In this document: positions 1 to 7,162 of the stretch, one piece after another
How the letters are laid out: each line of letters starts with the position of its first letter
Position numbering within the stretch: position 1 is the first letter of the stretch
DNA from: Mannheimia glucosida
GTDB lineage: Bacteria > Pseudomonadota > Gammaproteobacteria > Enterobacterales > Pasteurellaceae
NCBI RefSeq assembly: GCF_046267875.1
Contig: NZ_CP176502.1
Location: forward strand, 1,922,001-1,986,000
Direction: 5' to 3'
DNA length: 64,000 bases
Program-made: the position numbers and the translations under genes
Notes under the pieces: generated by a model
The model's input: the letters and a program-made list of their open reading frames with translations, nothing else
Databases searched by the model: none
What the model was told of the DNA's origin: nothing

Positions 1-542
1 TCTCTTGGCTGAATTGGACAAAAATGGGCGTACCACAAGCTATGTTAATCGGTGCTATTTACGGATTATTGGTTACCCGCACATCGCCAGCTAAAATCAC
101 CAATGAATTCTTTAACGGAATGGGCAACGCCTATGCAAATGTGTTAGGAATTATCATTGCAGCAGGTGTATTTGTGGCAGGTTTAAAAGCAACAGGAGCG
201 ATTGATTCCGCCATTGAATTTTTAAAACACTCAAACGAATTTGTACGTTGGGGAGCAACCATCGGTCCGTTCTTAATGGGAATGGTCACAGGCTCAGGCG
301 ATGCTGCCGCCATTGCCTTTAATACTGCTGTAACCCCACACGCAGCGGAGTTAGGCTACACCCACGTTAATTTAGGTATGGCAGCCGCTATTGCAGGCGC
401 TATCGGGCGAACAGCTTCACCTATTGCCGGTGTCGTGATTGTATGTGCCGGCATTGCCGGAGTGAATCCGGTTGAGATGATTAAACGCACTGCCCCCGGT
501 ATGGTGCTTGCCACCTTATTCTTAGCCCTCTTTATGCTATAA
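1..542 (+). CDS. DcuC-family C4-dicarboxylate carrier, C-terminal part (5' end outside window)
   Basis: The reading frame is open to the left edge (it reads through W-L-N-W-T-K before the first in-frame ATG at 24), so this is the C-terminal ~180 residues of a longer transporter. The remaining part aligns by eye with the end of E. coli DcuC: an N-A-Y-A-N-V segment followed by A-A-G-V-F, the TGSG motif in a membrane loop, and a GRT-SP-GVV...KRTAP terminal block. DcuC carriers are inner-membrane proteins that exchange or export C4-dicarboxylates in anaerobic growth. A strong terminator follows the stop, so it is not cotranscribed with the amidohydrolase downstream. Family is fairly sure; substrate is inferred. 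Confidence 0.8.
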   Translation, partial: SWLNWTKMGVPQAMLIGAIYGLLVTRTSPAKITNEFFNGMGNAYANVLGIIIAAGVFVAGLKATGAIDSAIEFLKHSNEFVRWGATIGPFLMGMVTGSGDAAAIAFNTAVTPHAAELGYTHVNLGMAAAIAGAIGRTASPIAGVVIVCAGIAGVNPVEMIKRTAPGMVLATLFLALFML

Positions 543-548
543 CCCTAT

Positions 549-577
549 TGCCCTTTATCAATAAAGGGCAATTTTTT
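549..577 (+). terminator. Rho-independent terminator after the DcuC-type gene
   Basis: An 11-bp stem (TTGCCCTTTAT paired with ATAAAGGGCAA) with a two-base loop is followed by six T residues. It lies directly after the stop codon at 540-542 and just before the AAGGAG ribosome-binding site of the next gene. Confidence 0.9.
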
Positions 578-591
578 AGAAGGAGAACAGT

Positions 592-1860
592 ATGACAATT
601 TCATTACCGCAATTAATTGAATGGCGACGTGAGTTTCATCAATTCCCTGAAACAGGCTGGAGCGAATTTTGGACTACTGCAAAAATTGCCGATTACTTAG
701 AACCACTTGGCTTTGAAATCTTGCTGGGTAAGCAAATCATTAACCCCGATTTTGTGCGTGGCAGAAACCTTGCGATTGTAGAAAAAGGGATAGCACGAGC
801 CAAAGCCTATGGAGCAAACTCAAAATGGCTTGAAAAAATGGAAGGCTACACCGGCTGTGTAGCGGTGTTTGATTCAGGTAAACCGGGCAAAACCATTGCT
901 CTACGCTTTGATATTGATTGTGTCGATGTAGCTGAAACTAAAGATCCTAATCATCGAGCCAATCAACTTGGTTTTGCTTCTCGAAACGAAGGCGAAATGC
1001 ACGCCTGTGGTCATGATGGGCATATTACCATCGGCTTAGGTGTGGCTCATTTTCTAATGGCAAACAAAGACAAGCTCACAGGCAAAGTTAAAATCGTCTT
1101 CCAGCCTGCCGAAGAAGGTGTGCGAGGTGCGGCAGCCATCGCTGCAAGCGGTATTATTGATGATGCAGATTACTTCGCAGGCTCGCACATCAGCTTCTGT
1201 GCGAATAGTGGAACAGTATTAGCCGATCCGAAAAATTTTCTTTCCACAACCAAGATTGATATTCGCTACAAAGGCAAACCGGCACACGCAGGGGCTACAC
1301 CCCATTTAGGGCATAATGCCTTACTTGCTGCTGCTCACGCAGTTACTCAGCTACACGGTATTTCTCGCCACGGCGAAGGAATGAGCCGCATTAATGTTGG
1401 TATATTTAAAGGTGGTTCAGGGCGAAATGTGATTCCATCCGATGCCGAAATTAAACTTGAGGTACGAGGTGAAAATAAAGCGATCAATCAATATATGGTT
1501 GATCAGGTAATGCAAATCGCCAAAGGGATTGCCACCGGTTTTGCAGTGGAATATGAAACCGAAATTATGGGCGAAGCGGTGGATATGGTTAATGATGCTG
1601 AATTAGTCAAATTAATTAAAGAAATTGCGATGGCCCAGCCTCAAGTTCACAGTAGCGATCAAGATTATTCTTTTAATGCTAGCGAAGATGCGACTATTCT
1701 TGGGCGACGTGTGCAAGACAACGGCGGCAAAGCAATTTACTTTATCATCGGAGCCGATCGCACCGCCGAACATCATCAAGCCGAATTTGATTTTGATGAA
1801 GCACAGTTATTAACCGGGGTAAATATCTATACTACTCTGATTGAAAAATTATTAGCTTAA
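592..1860 (+). CDS. M20 family amidohydrolase, AbgA-like (aminobenzoyl-glutamate hydrolase type)
   Basis: 422 residues, close to the usual length of M20D hydrolases such as E. coli AbgA. Visible signatures are HACGHDGH (residues 137-144), which holds the metal-binding Cys/His, and QPAEEG (171-176), which holds the catalytic Glu pair; a dimerisation (lid) domain follows at about 220-330. The family hydrolyses amide bonds of acylated amino acids with a divalent metal pair; AbgA cleaves p-aminobenzoyl-glutamate. Start supported by AGAAGGAGAA nine bases upstream. No AbgB or AbgT partner is present next to it, so the exact substrate is open. It sits between terminators, apparently as a single-gene unit. 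Confidence 0.75.
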   Translation: MTISLPQLIEWRREFHQFPETGWSEFWTTAKIADYLEPLGFEILLGKQIINPDFVRGRNLAIVEKGIARAKAYGANSKWLEKMEGYTGCVAVFDSGKPGKTIALRFDIDCVDVAETKDPNHRANQLGFASRNEGEMHACGHDGHITIGLGVAHFLMANKDKLTGKVKIVFQPAEEGVRGAAAIAASGIIDDADYFAGSHISFCANSGTVLADPKNFLSTTKIDIRYKGKPAHAGATPHLGHNALLAAAHAVTQLHGISRHGEGMSRINVGIFKGGSGRNVIPSDAEIKLEVRGENKAINQYMVDQVMQIAKGIATGFAVEYETEIMGEAVDMVNDAELVKLIKEIAMAQPQVHSSDQDYSFNASEDATILGRRVQDNGGKAIYFIIGADRTAEHHQAEFDFDEAQLLTGVNIYTTLIEKLLA

Positions 1861-1865
1861 TACCA

Positions 1866-1892
1866 AAGCCCTGAATGTATTCGGGGTTTATT
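1866..1892 (+). terminator. Probable terminator hairpin after the amidohydrolase gene
   Basis: A 10-bp stem (AAGCCCTGAA with TTCGGGGTTT, two G-T pairs) and a TGTA loop lie five bases after the stop. The downstream T tract is short, so efficiency is uncertain. Confidence 0.6.
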
Positions 1893-1955
1893 CCCTTTGC
1901 TTGTAAATTTTTTAAAAAATTTGACCGCTTGTCATTATTTATTACAAACAACTTC

Positions 1956-1978
1956 ACTCAATATAAAAAGTATTGAGT
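1956..1978. promoter_or_regulatory. Inverted repeat upstream of pucG (candidate operator)
   Basis: Perfect 8-bp arms ACTCAATA / TATTGAGT separated by seven bases, about 60-80 bases before the pucG start codon. Location and symmetry suggest a regulator site. I did not find the same palindrome in front of the other ureide genes, so its regulator is unknown. Confidence 0.45.
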
Positions 1979-2039
1979 ATCAACAAATTTTTATTGTAGA
2001 ATCGATAAGTTTTTTTAATTTAATTAAATAGGAAATGTT

Positions 2040-3269
2040 ATGCAATTCAGAGAAATTAACCCTTCCCCACGTTTATTAATGTGTCCCGGCCCAACAGATG
2101 CCGATCCTCGAGTTTTGCGTGCAATGTCAGCACCGATTTTAGGGCAATTCGACCCAGAATTTACGTCCCTGATGAATGAAACAATGGAAATGGAGCGTCG
2201 TCTTTTCCAAACTAAAAATGAACAGACTTATGTGGTCAATTCAACGTCTCGTGGTGGTTTAGAAACAATCTTAACCGCAGCTATTTGCCCTGGCGATAAA
2301 GTGTTAATTCCTGCATTTGGTCGTTTCGGCTATTTATTAAATGAAATTCTCGCTCGTAGTGGTGCAGAGATCACTATTATTGAAAGAGAATGGGGAACAG
2401 TATTCGAGCCGGAAGAAATTGAGGCAGAATTGAAAAAAGGTGGCTATAAAGCTGTTGCCATCATTCACGGTGAAACCTCAACCTCAATGATGCAACCCTT
2501 AGAAGAAATCGGCAAAATTTGTAAACAATACGATGCGATGTTGATTGTTGATACTGTTGCTACCTTAGGTGGCGTGGATATTCGTGTTGATGAATGGGGA
2601 ATTGATGCCTGTATCGGCGGCACACAAAAATGTATTTCTGCTCCTTCAGGTACAGCCTTAATTACTTACAATAAACGCATTGAAGAGATTATCGCTAAAC
2701 GTAAACGTGTAGAGAAAGGCATTCGTATCGAGTCCGATATTGACGGCATACTCCCGCCTATTCCAAGTAACTATTTAGATTTAGCACAGCTGCAAGATTA
2801 CTGGAGTCCCCGCCGTTTAAACCACCATACTGAAGCAACCTCTGCACAATATGGTGTTCACGAGGCATTACGTATTATTTTGCAAGAGGGATTAGAAGCT
2901 CGCTTTAAACGTCATATTTTAAATGATAAAGCTTTATGTGCTGGTTTGGAGGCAATGGGACTGAAAATTTTTGGTGATCGTAAACACAAAGCCCCTGTAG
3001 TTACTGCATTCCATATTCCGGAGGGAATTACCGGCCCGGCATTGCGTAGCGATATTCTGAATCATTTTGGTATCGAACTGGCAACGTCATTCGGCCCATT
3101 AGACGGTAAAGTTATCCGTGTTGGTAATATGGGTTTTTCTAGCCAAAAACGCAATATTTTATTGACATTAGGTGCATTAGAAGCGGTACTTTTAAGCCAC
3201 AAAGTCAAAGTGCCATCAGGAGATGCGGTAGCTGCTGCACTTGCTGTCTATAAAGAAGCTGAGAAATAA
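2040..3269 (+). CDS. pucG: (S)-ureidoglycine:glyoxylate aminotransferase, class V PLP enzyme
   Basis: 409 residues. It has the class V aminotransferase layout: an N-terminal PGP motif (16-18), an aspartate for the pyridine nitrogen in VDTVATLGG (Asp171), and the PLP lysine in GGTQK (Lys197). In the family, PucG transfers the amino group of (S)-ureidoglycine to glyoxylate, giving oxalurate and glycine. Gln36 in G-Q-F-D-P and Asn261 in L-N-H-H-T occupy the places that I recall as marking ureidoglycine specificity, where serine/alanine transaminases differ; this recollection should be checked by alignment. The nearby ureide cluster supports the assignment. A terminator follows, and it is separated from the rest of the pathway by the copper-peptide locus. 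Confidence 0.8.
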   Translation: MQFREINPSPRLLMCPGPTDADPRVLRAMSAPILGQFDPEFTSLMNETMEMERRLFQTKNEQTYVVNSTSRGGLETILTAAICPGDKVLIPAFGRFGYLLNEILARSGAEITIIEREWGTVFEPEEIEAELKKGGYKAVAIIHGETSTSMMQPLEEIGKICKQYDAMLIVDTVATLGGVDIRVDEWGIDACIGGTQKCISAPSGTALITYNKRIEEIIAKRKRVEKGIRIESDIDGILPPIPSNYLDLAQLQDYWSPRRLNHHTEATSAQYGVHEALRIILQEGLEARFKRHILNDKALCAGLEAMGLKIFGDRKHKAPVVTAFHIPEGITGPALRSDILNHFGIELATSFGPLDGKVIRVGNMGFSSQKRNILLTLGALEAVLLSHKVKVPSGDAVAAALAVYKEAEK

Positions 3270-3290
3270 TTTTTCTCTTTCATAATTATC

Positions 3291-3333
3291 AATAAAAGCC
3301 TTATTTATCAATAAAATAAGGCTTTTATTTTTT
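3291..3333 (+). terminator. Rho-independent terminator after pucG
   Basis: A 16-bp stem (AATAAAAGCCTTATTT with AAATAAGGCTTTTATT), a seven-base loop and a following T run. Confidence 0.9.
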
Positions 3334-3429
3334 ATCACCATAAAGAAATTTTCCCACTTTTGAAAATTTTTTGTCAGAAATTACCGCTTGCTCTGTCTAA
3401 TTCTCAGTTTTTAGTTTAAGGAGCATTTT

Positions 3430-3912
3430 ATGTCATCTTGTTCAATTCAATACTCTTCCCAATGTTGTGTGAAAAAAGCGATGATGACCGGTTTCGGTCT
3501 GCTGGTATTACGTCTATTCCTTGCTTACGAATTTATCGAGGCGGGGTTGGAAAAACTGAATGGTGAAAACTGGTTTGCCTCTATTCAAGAGAGTTTCCCA
3601 TTCCCGTTTAATGTATTGCCTGCCGACCTCAACTGGGTAGTCGCAACCGGTGCGGAAATCATTCTGCCGATTTTATTGGTGCTGGGCCTGTTTACCCGTT
3701 TTAGTGCCATCGGCTTAATGATTTTAACCGCTGTGGCGTGGTACGCCGTTCACGCTGGTAACGGTTACAATGTGTGTGACAATGGTTACAAAATGGCGTT
3801 GATTTATTTGGTAATGCTTGTACCGGTGCTGATGCAAGGTGCAGGTGCGTTATCTCTCGATTTTCTGTTACAGAAAAAACACCCAACCAAAACGTGGTTG
3901 AAATTCCTTTAA
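3430..3912 (+). CDS. DoxX-family membrane protein of the HvfABC-type locus
   Basis: 160 residues with about four hydrophobic segments, as in DoxX-family membrane proteins: residues ~22-38, 64-86, 92-110 and 120-140. Cysteine-containing N terminus (SSCSIQYSSQCC). DoxX proteins commonly accompany MNIO (DUF692) peptide-modifying systems; a role in redox or quinone chemistry at the membrane is often suggested but is not shown. It starts with an AAGGAG site and is followed after 32 bases by the precursor peptide gene, so it heads the operon. Family call is firm, function is inferred from context. Confidence 0.85.
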   Translation: MSSCSIQYSSQCCVKKAMMTGFGLLVLRLFLAYEFIEAGLEKLNGENWFASIQESFPFPFNVLPADLNWVVATGAEIILPILLVLGLFTRFSAIGLMILTAVAWYAVHAGNGYNVCDNGYKMALIYLVMLVPVLMQGAGALSLDFLLQKKHPTKTWLKFL

Positions 3913-3944
3913 TCTTTTAATCTTAATTCTTTGGAGAATTTTTA

Positions 3945-4247
3945 ATGAAAAAAGCAACTTTAATGGCATTAGCCGGCGCATTAACTATGGCAACTGCAAC
4001 CGTAAACGCACAAACAGAGGCTGTGAAAGCAGACGCTTGTGTAGAAATGAAAGACGGTAAATGCGTAAAAACCAAAGCCGCTGAAGGTAAATGTGGCGAA
4101 GGTAAATGTGGCGCAACCTCTGCAGCACCAAAAGCAGCAGAAGGTAAATGCGGCGAAGGCAAATGTGGCGCAACTGCACCAAAACAAAGCGCACCGAAAG
4201 CCGCTGAAGGCAAATGCGGTGAAGGTAAATGCGGCGCTTCAAAATAA
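3945..4247 (+). CDS. hvfA: HvfA-type Cys-rich secreted precursor peptide with six EGKCG motifs
   Basis: 100 residues. A signal peptide (MKK, hydrophobic stretch, A-N-A cleavage near residue 22) is followed by a region with two further cysteines (DACVEM and GKCVK) and then three copies of A-A-E-G-K-C-G-E-G-K-C-G separated by Ala/Pro/Lys linkers. That gives six EGKCG units. In Haemophilus influenzae the MNIO enzyme HvfB with HvfC converts the cysteines of EGKCG motifs into oxazolone/thioamide groups that bind copper. The genes for both enzymes follow directly. Start has GGAGAA upstream. The repeats are near-identical in DNA, so copy number may vary between strains. Confidence 0.85.
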   Translation: MKKATLMALAGALTMATATVNAQTEAVKADACVEMKDGKCVKTKAAEGKCGEGKCGATSAAPKAAEGKCGEGKCGATAPKQSAPKAAEGKCGEGKCGASK

Positions 4248-4251
4248 GACT

Positions 4252-4321
4252 GGTAGGGTGCGTTTGCTAACGCACCTGATCTGAACTTGTAAAAGGTGCG
4301 TTGGCAAACGCACCCTACAAG
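4252..4321. repeat. Inverted REP-like pair between hvfA and hvfB
   Basis: Two 25-bp arms beginning GTAGGGTGCG match in inverted orientation at 24 of 25 positions, about 16 bases apart; each arm is itself a palindrome around GGTGCGTT/AACGCACC. The structure begins right after the hvfA stop and precedes the hvfB ribosome-binding site. It could act as a partial terminator or mRNA stabiliser that keeps precursor above enzyme levels (inference). Confidence 0.8.
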
Positions 4322-4367
4322 CGGTCAATTTTCCCCAACTTTTTACATCTCATTAAAGGAACCACAA

Positions 4368-5291
4368 ATGCTGAAATTTACAGGCGCCGGTTTAGGCTAC
4401 CGCCGTGATTTAGCGGACGGATTTTTATCTCTAACAGACAACAGTATTATTAACTTTATGGAAGTTTCGCCGGAGAACTGGCTCAAAATGGGCGGTCAGG
4501 CACGTTACAATTTCGATAAAGTAGCGGAAAAAATTCCGCTGATTATTCACGGTTTATCGCTCTCACTTGGCGGTCAAGCGCCATTAGATATGGAACTGCT
4601 CAAAGGCATTAAAACCATGCAGCAGCAGTATAATTCTCACTTTTTCTCCGACCATCTTAGCTACTGCGAGTGCGAAGGGCATTTGTACGACCTACTGCCA
4701 ATGCCGTTCACCGATGAGGCGGTAATGCACGTTGCCAATCGGATTAAACAGGTGCAGGATTATCTTGGAATGCAGATTTCACTCGAAAACACCTCTTACT
4801 ATCTGCACTCGCCAACCAGTACAATGAACGAAGTTGAGTTCTTAAATGCGATTGCACAAGAGGCGGATTGCGGTATTCATTTAGACGTAAACAACATTTA
4901 TGTAAACGGCGTGAACCACGGCTTGCTCGATCCGTTTGTGTTTGTAGATAAAGTGGATAAAGCCCGTGTGAACTACATTCATATTGCCGGCCACGATGAA
5001 GATCACGGCGCAGCGGAAGAGGTGAAAATCACTGAGGGTGAGTCGTTCAATATGGTCAAAGGCGAATTACGCCACTTGCCGACTTTACTGGTGGACACGC
5101 ACGGCGAAGCGGTGCAGAAAACCGTGTGGGATCTGCTTGAATACACCTACGAACGTTTACCGCATATTCCACCAACGTTACTCGAACGTGATTTCAACTT
5201 CCCTTCGTTCCAAGAGCTGATCGAGGAAGTGCAACACATCGCAAGTTTACAGAAAAAATATGCAAAAACGGGGCTGAAAAATGCCGCTTAA
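4368..5291 (+). CDS. hvfB: MNIO-family (DUF692) peptide-modifying iron enzyme, HvfB type
   Basis: 307 residues from the ATG at 4368, which has AAAGGA upstream; the in-frame extension to 4296 lies in the repeat and is not likely to be translated. Features of the multinuclear non-heme iron oxidase TIM-barrel family are visible: E-V-S-P-E-N near the N terminus, S-D-H-L-S-Y, L-E-N-T-S-Y, H-L-D-V-N-N and H-I-A-G-H, which supply the His/Asp/Glu iron ligands. The enzyme modifies cysteines of the HvfA precursor into copper-binding groups. It overlaps hvfC by 11 bases, which suggests coupled translation. Confidence 0.88.
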   Translation: MLKFTGAGLGYRRDLADGFLSLTDNSIINFMEVSPENWLKMGGQARYNFDKVAEKIPLIIHGLSLSLGGQAPLDMELLKGIKTMQQQYNSHFFSDHLSYCECEGHLYDLLPMPFTDEAVMHVANRIKQVQDYLGMQISLENTSYYLHSPTSTMNEVEFLNAIAQEADCGIHLDVNNIYVNGVNHGLLDPFVFVDKVDKARVNYIHIAGHDEDHGAAEEVKITEGESFNMVKGELRHLPTLLVDTHGEAVQKTVWDLLEYTYERLPHIPPTLLERDFNFPSFQELIEEVQHIASLQKKYAKTGLKNAA

Positions 5292-6012
5292 ACTGGTTGA
5301 AAATACAAAACCGAGCTTGAAAGAGACCCAAGCCGAGTTTGCCAATGCGATTCGCCACAACGATGTCAGCCTGATGAGCGGTAATGTATCGCCACAACGC
5401 TTAGGCGTGTATGCACGCTTAGTGCGTAACAATACGTTGGGCTTTATCGACCGCTGTTATGTGGAGCTACCGCAACATATTTCGAGCGAACAGTGGCGTG
5501 AGGTGAAAGAAAAATTTGTGCGGGAAGGCAAGGCACATTCGCCGTTTTTCCAAGACATCGCTGGCGAGTTTTTAACTTTCTGCCAACAAAACGCCTGTTT
5601 TGAACCGTACTTACTTGCCCTGATGGACTTTGAAAACGCACAACTGCTGGCAGAAGTCTCAATGGCAAATGTGCCGGCAGAATTTGAGTGGGATAACGAC
5701 ACCGTAATGCAACTTTCAGGGGCTGCCGAACTGCGTCAATATGCGGTAAACTTTATCCGTAGCGAGTTCAAACAGTTTGAGGATGAACCAACCAACGTGC
5801 TGATTTGGCGAGATGCCGAATTTGGGATTTATTACAACCGTTTGGAAGAGCTGGACTTCTTGCTGCTTAGCTCGTTGCAAGAGGGGGCAAATTCCCTCAA
5901 CGGATTGCTGGCGGAACTCAGCGAGTTTACCGAGCAAAATCCGGATCTAAAAGCCGTGTTACGCCAACTCTGGGAAAAATGGGTTGAGGCTGAGGTGCTT
6001 TATCCACTCTAA
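5281..6012 (+). CDS. hvfC: HvfC-type partner protein (DUF2063)
   Basis: 243 residues. The N-terminal half has the DUF2063 pattern (L-x-x-Y-A-R-L-V-R-N-N, then F-I-D-R-C-Y and a central P-Y-L-L-A-L-M-D-F-E helix). Members of this family bind the MNIO enzyme and recognise the leader of the peptide substrate. It overlaps hvfB by 11 bases and ends the DoxX-hvfA-hvfB-hvfC run. Family and role are well supported by context. Confidence 0.85.
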   Translation: MPLKLVENTKPSLKETQAEFANAIRHNDVSLMSGNVSPQRLGVYARLVRNNTLGFIDRCYVELPQHISSEQWREVKEKFVREGKAHSPFFQDIAGEFLTFCQQNACFEPYLLALMDFENAQLLAEVSMANVPAEFEWDNDTVMQLSGAAELRQYAVNFIRSEFKQFEDEPTNVLIWRDAEFGIYYNRLEELDFLLLSSLQEGANSLNGLLAELSEFTEQNPDLKAVLRQLWEKWVEAEVLYPL

Positions 6013-6361
6013 ACGTTACTTTTCTTTGCTTCGCCAAAGACAACGCTTGCGTTGAATGTTGCCGAAGGCAACAACCCGAAGGGCGAACGCAGAGAGTAAA
6101 AGTAACCAAAAGAAAGGCGACCCAAACTTCGCTTTGTTGCGATTTCCTTTACGGAAAATTTGTAAACTCGCTACGCTCAAACAGTACAAATTTTCCTAGA
6201 AATCGCAAGTCGCTCAGACGGGATAAGAGATGCATTATTTAAGATTTTTCGCAAAATTTTAGTTTTAACTCCCTGCTTGTTGAATCACAAGAGGCAATTT
6301 TTATAGAAAAATCAATTACAAGCGGTCAGTTTCGCTAAATTTTTTACCAAAGGATCATTCA
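6013..6361. repeat. 349-bp intergenic region rich in short hairpins, upstream of the sigma factor gene
   Basis: Contains CAACGC/GCGTTG (6050-6063 area), TTGCC/GGCAA and CCC/GGG mini-hairpins, an AAGTAAC/GTTACTT pair that brackets them (about 6014-6103), and an AAATTTG...CAAATTT pair further on (about 6158-6196). This resembles widespread extragenic palindromic elements. A USS (ACAAGCGGTCAG) lies at about 6318. No coding region is convincing here. The sigma-factor promoter should lie in the last 120 bases, but I cannot define it. Confidence 0.5.
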
Positions 6362-6943
6362 ATGAGCCAACCGGCTTTACGGCAAATTTCCCCCTCGCAG
6401 TTGGAAGATATTCGCCTGCAAATGGTGAAATTTGCCTTTTTACAGTTAAAAAATAACGAACTTGCCGAAGATGTGGTGCAAGAGGCGTTTGTCAGCGCTT
6501 ATAAATATGCCGACAGCTTCAAAGGTGAGAGTGCGTTAAAAACGTGGATTTTTGCAATTTTAAAAAACAAGATCGTAGATTTGGTGAAAGCCAAAGGCAA
6601 ATTGGTGGCAGTATCTGAGCTGATGGAAGAAGACGATCACGATCTTGCCGATAAATTGTTTAATGAAAATGGCGGTTGGGATAAAGACGCTTATCAATCC
6701 AATGAGTGGAAGAACACCGAAAGCCATACCTATTCCGCTCAATTCTGGCAAGTATTTGAATTTTGCCTAAATAATCTGCCGGCAAATCAAGCAAGGGTGT
6801 TTATGATGCGTTCCCATTTGGAAATGGAAACCGAAGAAATTTGCGCAGAATGTGAAATTTCACCGGCAAATGTGCATACCTTACTGTATCGGGCAAGATT
6901 GCAGTTACAGGTCTGTTTAAGTCAAAAATGGTTTGGAGGTTAA
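6362..6943 (+). CDS. ECF-type RNA polymerase sigma factor
   Basis: 193 residues. Region 2 is visible at ~20-75 (N-E-L-A-E-D-V-V-Q-E-A-F-V-S-A and T-W-I-F-A-I-L-K-N-K), followed by an acidic linker (E-E-D-D-H-D, ~90-120), then region 4 with a helix-turn-helix at ~150-190. The layout matches short ECF factors that are controlled by small zinc anti-sigma factors. Start has AAAGGATCATTC upstream. The anti-sigma gene begins immediately after the stop. Because it follows the HvfABC-type locus, control of that locus is plausible but unproven. Confidence 0.85.
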   Translation: MSQPALRQISPSQLEDIRLQMVKFAFLQLKNNELAEDVVQEAFVSAYKYADSFKGESALKTWIFAILKNKIVDLVKAKGKLVAVSELMEEDDHDLADKLFNENGGWDKDAYQSNEWKNTESHTYSAQFWQVFEFCLNNLPANQARVFMMRSHLEMETEEICAECEISPANVHTLLYRARLQLQVCLSQKWFGG

Positions 6944-7114
6944 ATGTTAAAATGTAAGCAAATTACCGAATTAGTTTCTCTGTCCCAAGAACAAAAACTG
7001 ACATTAAAACAACGTGTTAATGTGCAAGTTCATTTAATGCTTTGTTCTCGTTGCCGAGCCTTTAGCCAAAACTGCAAAACCGTAGATAAGCTAATGAAAG
7101 AATTTAATTCTTAG
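6944..7114 (+). CDS. Small zinc-finger anti-sigma factor (zf-HC2 type)
   Basis: A 56-residue frame starts at the base after the sigma factor stop (TAAATG), with GGAGG upstream (6935-6940 region). It contains H-L-M-L-C-S-R-C at residues 30-37, i.e. the H-x3-C-x2-C zinc motif of ZAS anti-sigma factors, preceded by a helical N-terminal part. Members bind Zn and hold the cognate ECF factor. No membrane segment, so it should be cytoplasmic. A short gene that is easily missed by annotation. Confidence 0.85.
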   Translation: MLKCKQITELVSLSQEQKLTLKQRVNVQVHLMLCSRCRAFSQNCKTVDKLMKEFNS

Positions 7115-7122
7115 CGTAAAAG

Positions 7123-7157
7123 CAAGCGGTAAAATTTTTAATAAATTTTACCGCTTG
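7123..7157. terminator. Paired uptake sequences forming a bidirectional terminator
   Basis: Perfect 15-bp arms (CAAGCGGTAAAATTT and its complement) with a five-base loop lie between the convergent anti-sigma and permease genes. Inverted USS pairs at gene ends are a known terminator form in Pasteurellaceae. Confidence 0.85.
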
Positions 7158-7162
7158 TCATC

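Noticed and set aside
592..1860. The M20 hydrolase as an extra allantoate amidohydrolase
   Set aside because: The motifs (HACGHDGH, QPAEEG) are of the AbgA/M20D type and not of the AllC/M20C type seen at 10007-11242.
4296..4367. N-terminal extension of hvfB
   Set aside because: It lies in the inverted repeat and lacks a ribosome site; the ATG at 4368 has AAAGGA and gives the usual family start.
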